Source of the DNA: Aequorivita antarctica | Lineage (GTDB): Bacteria > Bacteroidota > Bacteroidia > Flavobacteriales > Flavobacteriaceae | DNA: 64,000 nucleotides | Reading direction: 5' to 3' | Assembly: GCF_007997155.1 (NCBI RefSeq) | Contig: NZ_VORT01000009.1 | Span: 1-64,000, forward strand | In this document: one piece after another, positions 25,589-34,666 of the stretch | How positions within the stretch are numbered: the stretch's first letter is position 1 | How the letters are laid out: each line of letters opens with the position of its first letter | Made by a program: the position numbers and the translations under genes | Notes under the pieces: generated by a model | Told to the model about the DNA's origin: nothing | Database searches by the model: none | Seen by the model: only the letters and a program-made list of their open reading frames with translations

Positions 25589-26350
25589 TTAATAACCTTG
25601 GTAAGGACCTGAGAATGCTATATAAGACCCAGTATTAGAATATAATTCATTGATAATATGGTAATGGTATTCCTGTGCGCCATTTGTATATTGCGTGGTG
25701 GTTGTGTGACCACCGGAAGCATCCAAGTCCGAAGGATAGGTGCCGGTAGCATTGCATTTTCTTCCATATAAAAATACACCATCGAGTAAGATTCCAACTA
25801 GTTTATCGTCATCATCTGTAAATGCTTTTGGCTCTAAATGGTAGTGATACACTCCTGGTCCAATGTGTGCACCTGTCCAATCTAGACTGGCTGCTGCTTG
25901 ATTTAAAGGCCCGCCGCCTTCTTGGTCATTAAATATGGAGGCGCCGCTAACCGCAATACCAATAGTATTTAACTGAGTGGAAACAGTACTTCCCGATAAA
26001 TTGGGTGTAGCATCCACAGTAATAGTTGTTGCATTATTGTTGCTGGACATAATGGAAGGCGTTACTTGAACACCTGGCTCTTCTCTATATAATGGATGAC
26101 CTTCACCCCAATACACCGTTTCGTGATTGGGCAGTCCTGTAGTTTCTATAACCACATTGGATCCATCCAAATAGATAGTTACCGCTTCGGGATTAAATGC
26201 CGCGAAGGCAGCGTGTAGTTCTGTTACAACTTCTTCTTCTTCTTCTTCCTGTGTACTGGAATCGTCACTGCTACATGAAATGTATGAAACAGCTATCAGC
26301 GCGATTAAAGAAGGAATTGAATAAAATGGTAATTTTGATTTTCTTTTCAT
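25589..26350 (-). CDS. YHYH-domain lipoprotein
   Basis: The protein has 253 residues. A lipobox (YISC) is followed by an acidic run of Glu (about residues 36-42). The YHYH domain contains the namesake GVYHYHLEP and a second EYHYHI, and LVGILLDGVFLYGRK between them. The clustered His/Tyr residues look like a metal site, but the family function is not known. It is placed between an EF-hand protein and a SCO1 gene, which supports a role with metals (copper or calcium); this is inference. Confidence 0.88.
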   Translation of the reverse strand: MKRKSKLPFYSIPSLIALIAVSYISCSSDDSSTQEEEEEEVVTELHAAFAAFNPEAVTIYLDGSNVVIETTGLPNHETVYWGEGHPLYREEPGVQVTPSIMSSNNNATTITVDATPNLSGSTVSTQLNTIGIAVSGASIFNDQEGGGPLNQAAASLDWTGAHIGPGVYHYHLEPKAFTDDDDKLVGILLDGVFLYGRKCNATGTYPSDLDASGGHTTTTQYTNGAQEYHYHIINELYSNTGSYIAFSGPYQGY

Positions 26351-26490
26351 GATTTTTGCTTTTAGATTAATTACGTTTTTGTGATCTTCACTTCTATCTT
26401 ATTTGGGTAGTTATTAAAGAAAGTCCCGCAATCGCTCACGAAACTTTCTCTAAACAAACTGCTAACCAACCAAACAAAATCTTTTATTAT

Positions 26491-26766
26491 TTAATCTCTT
26501 TTTCGTTCTTTCCTTTCTGGTTTTGGAGCTTTCTCCAATTCTTCTTTTGAAAGGAATCCGTCTTCATCTGTGTCAATCTTTGTGAAGTCATCTTTTAAGG
26601 GGCCTTTCAATTCGGCTTTAGAAAGTTTTCCATCGTCATCTTTGTCCATCTCTTTTAGCATCTCGCTAAATGTTGGTGGTTTTTGGGGTTTTTCACCTTT
26701 TTGTTGTGCGTTTGAAAATGTTATTCCGAAGAACATTATTACTGCTGTGAATACTATCTTTTTCAT
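26491..26766 (-). CDS. Secreted EF-hand protein
   Basis: The protein has 91 residues. A signal peptide (ends FSNAQ) precedes two canonical EF-hand loops: DKDDDGKLSKAE and DTDEDGFLSKEE, each with Asp at positions 1, 3 and 5 and Glu at 12. It should bind two calcium ions outside the cytosol. The highly charged tail (KPERKERKRD) is notable. It is 140 bases upstream of the YHYH gene in the same direction and may belong to the same transcript. Confidence 0.9.
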   Translation of the reverse strand: MKKIVFTAVIMFFGITFSNAQQKGEKPQKPPTFSEMLKEMDKDDDGKLSKAELKGPLKDDFTKIDTDEDGFLSKEELEKAPKPERKERKRD

Positions 26767-26903
26767 AATATAATTGTTTTAAATTCATACTTATGACCTC
26801 AAAGGTCTGCAATAGATTAAAGCGAATGTCGCGTTTTCAGCGAACTCGCCCCGCTTTTAAGTGAACGAGTGTTTTTAATCAATTTTAATTTTAAAAGAGG
26901 AAC

Positions 26904-26936
26904 AAAAAAGCTTCACGATAACCCGTGAAGCTTTTT
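26904..26936. terminator. Terminator between the CotH gene and the EF-hand gene
   Basis: A stem AAAAGCTTCAC / GTGAAGCTTTTT has the loop GATAACCC (26917-26924), with A-run and T-run on either side, so it works in both directions. It separates the CotH transcript from the EF-hand/YHYH/SCO1 transcript on the minus strand. Confidence 0.9.
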
Positions 26937-26975
26937 ACAAAACCGTTTTATTCCTCTTAATTTAACCTTTAAAAC

Positions 26976-29264
26976 TTAATCTTTAAGAATCTTAATCACG
27001 GTATTTTCATTTACGGAAACAAAATAGGTTCCTTTTGCAAAGTCTGAAAAATCTACCTCCACCAATGAGGAGTTATTATAGGCTTGAGAAAACAATACTT
27101 GTCCTAATATTGAAATGACCTTTACTGAAGTTATGCCACCATCTGAATTGGTTATATTTAATACCGATTTTGTTGGATTGGGATAGTAATTTAATGCCGA
27201 CTCAGCATCAAAAGAATCCGTCCCAAGGATTATTTCATTATCAATTCCAAAAGTGGCTTGTTTAATAATAAAATCGCCCGTTCCGTTTGGTATTCTTGAA
27301 TAGCTCAAATCTGTTTCCTGTTGGCCAAACTCAATATTCTCAATGATGGTTCCATCTGCATAGGATAGAATGGCGCTTTCGCCCCCAGCAGAGAACTTAA
27401 TATCGGCGTGCAATCCATCTTGATCTAAGTCTTTATCACACCACACAATTAAATAACTATCTGGAGCTATTGTAAGTCCGTCAGGGAATTCCCATTGCAA
27501 TAAATCAGTTGGGTCGTCAGAAAGATATAGACCGTCAAGGCTTAATGTTTCGTTAGTGTTATTGTATAATTCTATCCAATCATCATATTCGCCATCTTGG
27601 TCTGTAACGATGGTTTCATTATCGGCCATCAATTCGTTTATCACCAAAGCGCCTACGGGCAACGGAATATAGTTTGCGTTAAGCGTGTAAAATTCGTGCT
27701 GTGCCCGTGCTGGGGAAAAGGCGCCTATGTTGGTGTTTTCTGCATAAACATAGTAGTGAGTATAATCATTGGTAATGGTTAAATCAATTCCGAAAACATT
27801 ATCACCTGCCGCTCCGTCATTATGGGCGCCATCGTCATACATTTGGATTTTTGTGAAAGGGGCGTATTGATTTGTTCTATACCCAAGAAATACGGCATTG
27901 CTATTTGTTACGGTAGCGGTAAATGAAACGGCATCCCCAACATCAGGGTCATTATTTGATGGAGCTACGTTTGAAATTGTAGGCTGGGTTACTGTGAAAT
28001 CTGATAAAGCCGACAAATAGCTTCCGCGTGCGTTCATTAAATTGGTTAAACCCGGAGCTGTATTCTGGCCAAGATTATAATCTGTATTAATGTTCCCAAC
28101 AAATTGTGCGTAGGTGTAAAACTTGTTATTATCGGCTTGTACGGCGGCATCAATAATATCTTGATAGTCGTTGGCCAAGGTCAAGTAATTTGAATTGGTA
28201 ATATTCTCAGTTAAGATAGTTTTGAAATGGGCCAAGTACATTTTTTTGTACCTTGGAATTGCCAATAACTTTGATATAAGCGGAAAGCTCGTATTATTAA
28301 TGTGTAACAAATGACTTATTTGCGCTTTTTGGGTAGTTGAATTTAATGGAGGACCTTCACCAGTCATACTAAATACGCCAAATGACATATTTAAATCCCA
28401 AACAACGGAGTTGAATACGCCGGCATCAGTTTTATATAGGTAATAATTTTGCTTAAACTGCCCAATATAACTATCTAGATTTACCATAACATTATCAAAA
28501 GCCAACATCCACAGAGCTCTGTCAACATCAAGAACAGTCTCTATGTTTGTAACATCGTTATTAAGTATGTTCGTTAATTCAATCAACTCATCCCAATCGT
28601 CGGCACCATCAGATTTAATTTCATAGCTGCTGCTGTTAGGTCCTAAATATTCTAAACTAGGATAAGCATTTGAGCCCGGGCCAGCTCCATCTGGAGGGCT
28701 ACAGCTAAAAAAAGCATTGGTTTTTGATCCAAACGTATCATCCACAAACCTTTTGGTAATGGCTTCGGTATTTGTGTACAAACCTATCAATACACCGTTC
28801 ACATATATATTTGCATAATTTGCTTTTGGGGCATCCATATATTGTCCAGCAATATTGTATGAAACAGTTTCGCGAACGAAAGAGGGATCAAAAATTACGT
28901 TTGCCAACTTTAAATCTTTATAACCTTGGTAGTCTTGGTCTACATACGTATCCAATTCTATGTGAAAAGGGTTCTTGTTATAATTTGGGTTATAAGAACT
29001 GTTGCCCTTATATTTTACACCTACTGTTTCAAAAAGCTCCCCGTTGATTGTAACAGATTCGGCTTGTGTATAATTATTATCGCCTGCCATTTCAAGATCT
29101 AAAAGCTCATCCCAATTAGATTGTGTAAAAACAATTTCAATAGTTTGTATGGTATTGATGTCATATAAATCCTGGGAGAAGGATTTCTGGCTTGCAAAAA
29201 TGCTAACAACCGCGGTTAACATAAGTGTTCCTAATTGTTTCATTCTTAGTTTTTTTTGGTTCAT
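26976..29264 (-). CDS. CotH kinase-family protein with lamin-tail and T9SS sorting domains
   Basis: The protein has 762 residues. A signal peptide (to about residue 30, KSFSQ) is followed by the CotH domain: VGVKYKGNSSYN, NPFHIELD, DLKLANVIFDPSFVRE, the ATP-site region GLYTNTEAITKRFV and VVWDLNMSFG, as in the atypical secreted kinases related to spore CotH. Then come an Ig-like segment (about 425-530), a lamin-tail domain (LVINELMADNETIVTDQDGEYDDWIELYNNT) and a type A sorting domain (ALNYYPNPTKSVLNI ... IKILKD). It is probably surface exposed. An alternative start at 29243 gives MKQLGTLML. It is divergent from the LytS-LytTR genes. Confidence 0.9.
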   Translation of the reverse strand: MNQKKLRMKQLGTLMLTAVVSIFASQKSFSQDLYDINTIQTIEIVFTQSNWDELLDLEMAGDNNYTQAESVTINGELFETVGVKYKGNSSYNPNYNKNPFHIELDTYVDQDYQGYKDLKLANVIFDPSFVRETVSYNIAGQYMDAPKANYANIYVNGVLIGLYTNTEAITKRFVDDTFGSKTNAFFSCSPPDGAGPGSNAYPSLEYLGPNSSSYEIKSDGADDWDELIELTNILNNDVTNIETVLDVDRALWMLAFDNVMVNLDSYIGQFKQNYYLYKTDAGVFNSVVWDLNMSFGVFSMTGEGPPLNSTTQKAQISHLLHINNTSFPLISKLLAIPRYKKMYLAHFKTILTENITNSNYLTLANDYQDIIDAAVQADNNKFYTYAQFVGNINTDYNLGQNTAPGLTNLMNARGSYLSALSDFTVTQPTISNVAPSNNDPDVGDAVSFTATVTNSNAVFLGYRTNQYAPFTKIQMYDDGAHNDGAAGDNVFGIDLTITNDYTHYYVYAENTNIGAFSPARAQHEFYTLNANYIPLPVGALVINELMADNETIVTDQDGEYDDWIELYNNTNETLSLDGLYLSDDPTDLLQWEFPDGLTIAPDSYLIVWCDKDLDQDGLHADIKFSAGGESAILSYADGTIIENIEFGQQETDLSYSRIPNGTGDFIIKQATFGIDNEIILGTDSFDAESALNYYPNPTKSVLNITNSDGGITSVKVISILGQVLFSQAYNNSSLVEVDFSDFAKGTYFVSVNENTVIKILKD

Positions 29265-29538
29265 TTTTCCTGAGTATTAATTGAATTTCAGGAACAAAGG
29301 TGCTGTAAATGCAAATATTGAATTTAAATATTAAGTGAAATGCCATCGGTTTTCAGCGAATAGGCTTTTTAAACAGTTCAACCATTCAATTTAGCCTCTC
29401 CAAAACAGGCTAAATTGAAACAGTATGAAAAAAAATGTGTTTTATTTGTGGTATGAAATGCCCATTAACAATTATAAACCAACCGAAGATTAATAATTTA
29501 GGCATTCCATCTTCCGCTTTATCAAATATTTTATACAG

Positions 29539-30549
29539 ATGAAAATTCGATATCACATCCTTGCCCAAATACTTTTATGGGCTGTTGTTTGGCTTATTAT
29601 GGGCTTAAACCAACAAAATATCACTCGGTTTTTAATGGCAAACTTGAGCGCCTTTGGGTTTCAGGTTTTGTTGATATTAGCGGCATCCTACTTTATAGCT
29701 CCAAAATTGTTGTTTCAGAAGAAATATGCAATTTTCCTGGTGGTTTCATTGGCGGTTGTAGCTTTGAGCGCCTACCTTTCTTCTGAATTAACCATAAATC
29801 CACCCCCGCGGCGGGGAGGGCCTCTTGGCCCCAATGGACCTCGTCCGCCCTCTGCTTATTTGATACACTTGCTGCTTATTTCGGTAAGTTATATTTTAAG
29901 TGTTTTAGCCGAAACCTTTCTCTTTGCCCAAAAGAAAGAAGAGGCTATTGCCAAACAAACAGCGGCACTTGCGGAAAGTGAACTTAAATTTTTGAAAATG
30001 CAGATCAATCCACACTTTCTGTTCAATTCACTAAACAATATTTATGCGCTTTCAATTTCAAATTCAGAAAAAACTCCAGAAAGCATACATTCGCTTTCTG
30101 AAATGCTGCGTTATGTAATTTATGATTGCGAAAGACCTAAGGTGCCTATTGAAAAAGAGATACATTATATTGAAAATTTTATTGAATTATTTAAGTTGAG
30201 AAGCAGCAAATCCTTCAATATAAACTTCACAAATCAATTGGAAAACACTTCTGTGGAGGTAGCGCCTATGCTTTTCATTATCTTTATTGAAAATGCCTTT
30301 AAGCACAGCGGAATAGAAAAAGGGGGCGAAGCTTTTGTGGATATTAAACTGCAATCATCAAACAATACAATTACCTTTAGTGTTGAAAACAGTTTGCCTA
30401 AAGTAAAAATAGTTAAGGATAAAAGTAGCGGAATCGGGCTACAAAACGCAAAGAAGCGTTTGGAGATAAGCTATCCAAGCCAACATGATTTAAATATTGA
30501 AAATGGATCGACTTTTAAAGTTGATTTAAAACTTTACGCAGATGCATAA
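29539..30549 (+). CDS. LytS/YehU-type sensor histidine kinase
   Basis: The protein has 336 residues. Four membrane segments lie in the first 130 residues, interrupted by an unusual Pro/Gly/Arg-rich loop at about 87-105 (PPPRRGGPLGPNGPRPP). The His-kinase domain has QINPHFLFNSLNNIYALS with phospho-acceptor His 159, and an HATPase region with N-box FIIFIENAFKHS and GIGLQNAKKRL. The 3' end overlaps the response regulator gene by 8 bases. There is no large periplasmic sensor, so it senses through the membrane segments. Confidence 0.95.
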   Translation: MKIRYHILAQILLWAVVWLIMGLNQQNITRFLMANLSAFGFQVLLILAASYFIAPKLLFQKKYAIFLVVSLAVVALSAYLSSELTINPPPRRGGPLGPNGPRPPSAYLIHLLLISVSYILSVLAETFLFAQKKEEAIAKQTAALAESELKFLKMQINPHFLFNSLNNIYALSISNSEKTPESIHSLSEMLRYVIYDCERPKVPIEKEIHYIENFIELFKLRSSKSFNINFTNQLENTSVEVAPMLFIIFIENAFKHSGIEKGGEAFVDIKLQSSNNTITFSVENSLPKVKIVKDKSSGIGLQNAKKRLEISYPSQHDLNIENGSTFKVDLKLYADA

Positions 30550-31222
30550 AATAAAATGTATAGTTGTTGATGATGAGGAATTAGCGAGAAAGTTGATAAA
30601 AACCTATATCCAAAAAGTAGATTCCCTTGAATGTGTGGCAACCTTTGAAAATCCGCTAGAAGCACTTTCGCTATTGAAATCTTCCAAGATTGACCTGTTG
30701 TTTTTGGATATTCAAATGCCAGACATAAAAGGCACCGATTTTGCCGAACTTATAAATACTACCGATACCCGTATTATTTTCACCACCGCCTATTCAGAAT
30801 ATGCGCTGAAAGGATTTGAATTAAATGCACTGGATTATTTGGTGAAACCCATAACCTTCAAACGGTTTTTGAGCGCCGTGGAAAGATTGCCAAAACAAGA
30901 AAGTAGTGAAGAAAATTACATCATTATAAAATCTGGGTATGACCTTCATAAAGTATTATATCAAGATATTATTTTTATAGAAAGTGATAGTGAATATGTA
31001 AATTATCATCTTGAAAACGGAAAAAAAATAATGGCCAACCAATCGTTGGGCAAGTTGGAATCTATATTGCCAAATACCTTTTTAAGAGTCCACAGGTCTT
31101 ATATAGTGAACAAAGAAAAAGTAACTGGTTTAAAGAATAGAGAATTGTTGCTTTCTAAGGAAAAAATACCTGTGAGTGATAGTTACTATAACGCTGTTAA
31201 AAAAGACCTGTTCAATAATTAA
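30542..31222 (+). CDS. LytTR-family response regulator
   Basis: The protein has 226 residues. The receiver domain has acidic DDEE near residues 10-13, phospho-acceptor D56 (LLFLDIQMP) and a late Lys (LDYLVKP). The LytTR DNA-binding domain covers about 125-226 (IIFIESDSEYVNYHLENGKKI; FLRVHRSYIVNKEKV). It overlaps the kinase gene and is expected to act on the divergent CotH gene and perhaps the EF-hand/YHYH/SCO1 genes beyond it. Confidence 0.95.
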   Translation: MHKIKCIVVDDEELARKLIKTYIQKVDSLECVATFENPLEALSLLKSSKIDLLFLDIQMPDIKGTDFAELINTTDTRIIFTTAYSEYALKGFELNALDYLVKPITFKRFLSAVERLPKQESSEENYIIIKSGYDLHKVLYQDIIFIESDSEYVNYHLENGKKIMANQSLGKLESILPNTFLRVHRSYIVNKEKVTGLKNRELLLSKEKIPVSDSYYNAVKKDLFNN

Positions 31223-31278
31223 GCATCGGTTTTCTTTTGTTTTCAGTGTCTTACTCTTGATCTGTAATTTGTTATATT

Positions 31279-31315
31279 AGCTTATGGGTTTATTTTTTAA
31301 TCCATAAGTTTTTTC
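31279..31315 (+). terminator. Terminator after the LytTR gene
   Basis: A stem CTTATGG / CCATAAG (31281-31287 and 31302-31308) with a 14-base T/A-rich loop is followed by TTTTTTCTTTT. Confidence 0.75.
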
Positions 31316-31333
31316 TTTTAAACAAATACTAAA

Positions 31334-31876
31334 ATGAAAATCCACCTAGAAACAGACCGACTCCTTATGCGCGATTTAATGGACGAAGACGTGCACGGCA
31401 TGTTTGCGATGGATTCTGATGCTGAGGTGCATAAATTTTTGGGAAACAAACCTATTGCTACTATAGCTGAAGCCCAAAAGTATATTGACTTTATAAAACA
31501 GCAATACGTTGAAAATGGCATTGGCAGATGGGCGGTTGTTGAAAAGGAAAGTGGCGATTTTATTGGTTGGAGTGGGTTTAAGTATAATACCGAAGTTTTA
31601 AACGGCAGAACAAATTATTACGATATTGGCTATCGATTGAAAAAAAAATATTGGGGAAAGGGGTATGCTACAGAAACCGCTGTGGCTTCTTTGCATCATG
31701 GTTTTGCAGAACTTGACTATGGCGAAATTGTAGGTATTGCCGATGTAGCAAATACGGCCTCTAATATTATTTTGCAAAAAATCGGTTTAATTAAAAGGAA
31801 CGAATTTATTCATGAAGGAATCCTTCTTAATTTCTATTCGCTCAACAAAGAGGAATGGCTGGATGTTGCTAAATAA
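31334..31876 (+). CDS. GNAT family N-acetyltransferase (RimJ/RimL type)
   Basis: The protein has 180 residues. The N-terminal strand IHLETDRLLMRDLMDEDV is typical of ribosomal-protein or small-amine acetyltransferases of the RimJ/RimL group. The acetyl-CoA motif A region is YDIGYRLKKKYWGKGYATETAVASL (Q/RxxGxG/A form KYWGKGYA), and IADVANTASNIILQKIGL is the usual C-terminal motif B. The acceptor is unknown. Single gene. Confidence 0.9.
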   Translation: MKIHLETDRLLMRDLMDEDVHGMFAMDSDAEVHKFLGNKPIATIAEAQKYIDFIKQQYVENGIGRWAVVEKESGDFIGWSGFKYNTEVLNGRTNYYDIGYRLKKKYWGKGYATETAVASLHHGFAELDYGEIVGIADVANTASNIILQKIGLIKRNEFIHEGILLNFYSLNKEEWLDVAK

Positions 31877-32000
31877 TTTTTTGTGGGCTATTAACCCGGT
31901 TTTTTTAGTTTAGCAACTACTGTTAATCTTTTTGTTATCTTAGTATCAGCTATTTATTAAAGTTGAACTGCTATTAAGGGTTTGCAAAAAAGATTACAAA

Positions 32001-33566
32001 ATGAGTAAAAAAACATACAAAACACCAGGAGTTTATATTGAAGAAGTTTCTGCTTTTCCAAATTCGGTGGCTCAAGTTGAAACTGCCATTCCTGCATTTA
32101 TTGGATACACACCACAAGCAAACCACAGAGGGAACGACTGTACTTTTGTGCCCACCAAAATAAGTTCCTTTTTAGAATTTGAACGTATTTTTTGTTTTCC
32201 AAATAGTCTTGACCCTGTTCAGCAATATAGTCCGCAGTACTATTTGGTTCATCAAAGTTCAAAGCCTAGTCTTGGGGATTTTCTTTTAATTGGAAATGAC
32301 TATTACTCAATAGTTCCCGATCCACATACTATTTACTACCTGTATAACAGCGTGAAGTTATTTTATCAAAATGGTGGGCAGAACGCTTATATAGTTTCGG
32401 TTGGTGGTTATGGAAAAGCTTCAGGAGTGCCTTTACTTCTTGGAGCGCCTTTAGTGAATCCAAATGTTCAGCTTGCAGATTTGTTGAAAGGATTGGAGGC
32501 ATTGAAGAAGGAGGAAGAGCCTACTATGTATATTTGCCCTGAAGCCACCTTGCTCTCTATTGCTGAGAATGGAACGCTGATGCAGCAGATGCTTTTGCAG
32601 AATAGCGAAATGCAGACCGCGATAAGTATTTTTGATATTATAGGCGGAAATCGAGAAAACCAGCTTGGTAGAAATGTGGACATAGAAGCATTTAGAAGTC
32701 ATACCGGAACGGTGGGCTTAAATTATGGAGCAGCATATTATCCTTTTGTGGGCACGACTATTATGGGTGAGCGGGATTTGAATTATACCAATCTACTTAA
32801 TGGAGATGTAAAGGCTTTAGCTAAAATTATAAGTTCGGAACCTGGGGTAGAGGAAAGAGTTTTAGATTTATTAAAATCTATTTATAATTCTAGCAATCCG
32901 CAGTCAGTAAATGAAAATCATCGTGATCTACTTTCCATAAACCCAACATATAACGCTATTATTTCGGCTGTTTTGCAAGTTGCAAACACATTGCCTGCGA
33001 GCGGTGGTATGGCTGGTGTTATTACGATGGTAGATAATATGCAGGGGGTGTGGAAAGCTCCTGCAAATGTTTCTATGTCTGGGGTAGATAGTTTGCCTAT
33101 AAAAATTGACAATAGAGCACAAGAGACCTTAAATGTAGATGCCCTAAGTGGAAAATCTATAAACGCACTTAGAATCTTTCCGGGAATGGGGGTTATGGTG
33201 TGGGGAGTTAGAACGCTGGACGGCAATAGTCTTGATTGGCGGTATATTAATGTGAGAAGAACAATGATTTGTATTGACCAATCTTGTAAAAATGCCTGTA
33301 AAAGCTTTGTTTTTGAACCCAACGATGCCAATACATGGGTGCGAATAACTTCGATGATTGAAAACTTTTTGAACAGTCTATGGAGACAAGGAGGATTGAT
33401 TGGAGCGGTCCCAAAAGATGCATATTTTGTTGGATGTGGCTTAGGAACTACAATGACCACCAATGATATTTTAGATGGACGGCTTATCGTAAATATTGGT
33501 GTCGCCGTAACGAGACCAGCGGAATTTATTATCATCTCTTTTAGCCAGCAAATGGTTTCTCCGTAA
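32001..33566 (+). CDS. Phage-type contractile tail sheath protein
   Basis: The protein has 521 residues. The N-terminus KTYKTPGVYIEEVSAFPNSVAQVETAIPAFIGYTP is the standard sheath start. The C-terminal subdomain contains WRYINVRRTMICIDQS, FVFEPNDANTWVRITSMIENFLNSLWRQGGLIG and DGRLIVNIGVAVTRPAEFIII, the handshake region that joins neighbouring subunits. Sheaths contract around an inner tube in phage tails, T6SS and extracellular injection systems. Here no tube, baseplate, spike, LysM adaptor or AAA+ ATPase gene is found within the window, so it is an orphan. The next two small genes in the same direction may be its partners. Confidence 0.92.
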   Translation: MSKKTYKTPGVYIEEVSAFPNSVAQVETAIPAFIGYTPQANHRGNDCTFVPTKISSFLEFERIFCFPNSLDPVQQYSPQYYLVHQSSKPSLGDFLLIGNDYYSIVPDPHTIYYLYNSVKLFYQNGGQNAYIVSVGGYGKASGVPLLLGAPLVNPNVQLADLLKGLEALKKEEEPTMYICPEATLLSIAENGTLMQQMLLQNSEMQTAISIFDIIGGNRENQLGRNVDIEAFRSHTGTVGLNYGAAYYPFVGTTIMGERDLNYTNLLNGDVKALAKIISSEPGVEERVLDLLKSIYNSSNPQSVNENHRDLLSINPTYNAIISAVLQVANTLPASGGMAGVITMVDNMQGVWKAPANVSMSGVDSLPIKIDNRAQETLNVDALSGKSINALRIFPGMGVMVWGVRTLDGNSLDWRYINVRRTMICIDQSCKNACKSFVFEPNDANTWVRITSMIENFLNSLWRQGGLIGAVPKDAYFVGCGLGTTMTTNDILDGRLIVNIGVAVTRPAEFIIISFSQQMVSP

Positions 33567-33705
33567 GATATAAATTAGAGAAAAGAATAAGAGAGGAGAG
33601 AAAAAATATAAAAGCACAGTATTCTTTACTCTTTATACTATTCTCTTTTTTGTGAAATTATACACAGATATTTATTACTTTAGTGCTAACTGATTCATTA
33701 ATAGC

Positions 33706-34215
33706 ATGATGTATTTGAGTTTTTTACGAAGGAATTTCTTCCCATTGCCAATTTTATTGGCTCTTCTTGTCGTTAGTGGCTGTCAAGTTACGCTGGCACC
33801 TGCCTACGACCAAGCCATTGTTGAAAAGGTAACAAAAAGCAGCGATTTGGCTATGCGCTTTTTCGCTGAGGTTGATGGCGGTACAAACAGTGAGAGTTTT
33901 GCAGTTCGGGAGCCTATTTATAATACGCTGATTGGTGCCTTTGAGTCGTTAAAACTACAGGCCAAAGCCAGGCCCGTACCGAATAATGTTGCTTTGGAAA
34001 AAATAAACGAACTGCTTCAATCCAAGGGAAGCAGCGCCATTTCGGGTGAGTATCCCAGCGCCTTTGCTTTTGAACAGATAGCGGCAACGTTTAAAAAAAT
34101 GAAGCAAACCGATAGTGAAAGAGGGATAAAGCCTTTAGCACTGCAAGCTTTTAAAGGTCAGGTTGAAATCTTTCTGGACCAAGCAATAACATATGAAAGT
34201 TTCCTAAAACGATAA
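33706..34215 (+). CDS. Lipoprotein of unknown function following the tail-sheath gene
   Basis: The protein has 169 residues. The lipobox LVVSGC puts the lipid Cys near residue 26. The mature part is predicted all-helical (YDQAIVEKVTKSSDLAMRFFAEV; VREPIYNTLIGAFESLKLQAKA; FAFEQIAATFKKMKQTD; QAFKGQVEIFLDQAITYESFLKR). I recognise no family. It ends four bases before the next small gene, so these two are one transcription unit; the gap to the sheath gene is 139 bases of purine-rich sequence. Confidence 0.7.
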   Translation: MMYLSFLRRNFFPLPILLALLVVSGCQVTLAPAYDQAIVEKVTKSSDLAMRFFAEVDGGTNSESFAVREPIYNTLIGAFESLKLQAKARPVPNNVALEKINELLQSKGSSAISGEYPSAFAFEQIAATFKKMKQTDSERGIKPLALQAFKGQVEIFLDQAITYESFLKR

Positions 34216-34219
34216 AATT

Positions 34220-34534
34220 ATGGCTGAAGATGTAACAACAATTATTACAGATATAAAAGATATTGCCTCTGGTATCTTGGAGAAAGATATTTCCACAGTG
34301 CGTGGTTTTAGTGAGCGGCAGGTGGAAGCCATTGCCAAACAAACAGCACTTATCCAAAAGGGAGTGGCCAGCGGTGATATTGATGAAGATCTCCGAGAGT
34401 TCTTTTTGGACGGACTGGAAGCCATGGCGCTCAACTTCGTCAATACGTTGAAAGGAATATTAATGGTGACTTTGGAAAAGCTTTGGAATGCTTTGGTTAA
34501 CTTTCTTTATAAAGCGGTAGGGGTTGTTTTATAA
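34220..34534 (+). CDS. Small helical protein with hydrophobic C-terminus
   Basis: The protein has 104 residues; no family recognised. It is helical throughout (VTTIITDIKDIASGILEKDISTV; RQVEAIAKQTALIQKGVASGDIDEDLREFFLDGLEAMALNFVNTL). The last 28 residues (GILMVTLEKLWNALVNFLYKAVGVVL) form an amphipathic or membrane-active helix. It follows the lipoprotein gene by four bases. A membrane-anchored or pore-like partner of the lipoprotein is possible but unproven. Confidence 0.65.
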   Translation: MAEDVTTIITDIKDIASGILEKDISTVRGFSERQVEAIAKQTALIQKGVASGDIDEDLREFFLDGLEAMALNFVNTLKGILMVTLEKLWNALVNFLYKAVGVVL

Positions 34535-34612
34535 GGTAATATTGCAGAAGAACAATATTTGTAATTTCCGTTAGCATGAAAATTGAAAGAGAAATAATAA
34601 ATTACTGCATAT

Positions 34613-34646
34613 AAAAAAAGCTTTGGGAGACCCCAAAGCTTTTTTA
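34613..34646. terminator. Strong bidirectional terminator
   Basis: A 14-base stem AAAAAAGCTTTGGG / CCCAAAGCTTTTTT (34614-34627 and 34632-34645) has a 4-base loop and lies between the small helical-protein gene and the convergent GEVED T9SS gene. Confidence 0.95.
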
Positions 34647-34666
34647 TTTTCCATTAAAATTTGTTC

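Noticed and set aside
32918-33535. Minus-strand 205-residue frame opposite the tail sheath
   Set aside because: Composition is biased and no family is recognised; the plus-strand sheath motifs are complete.
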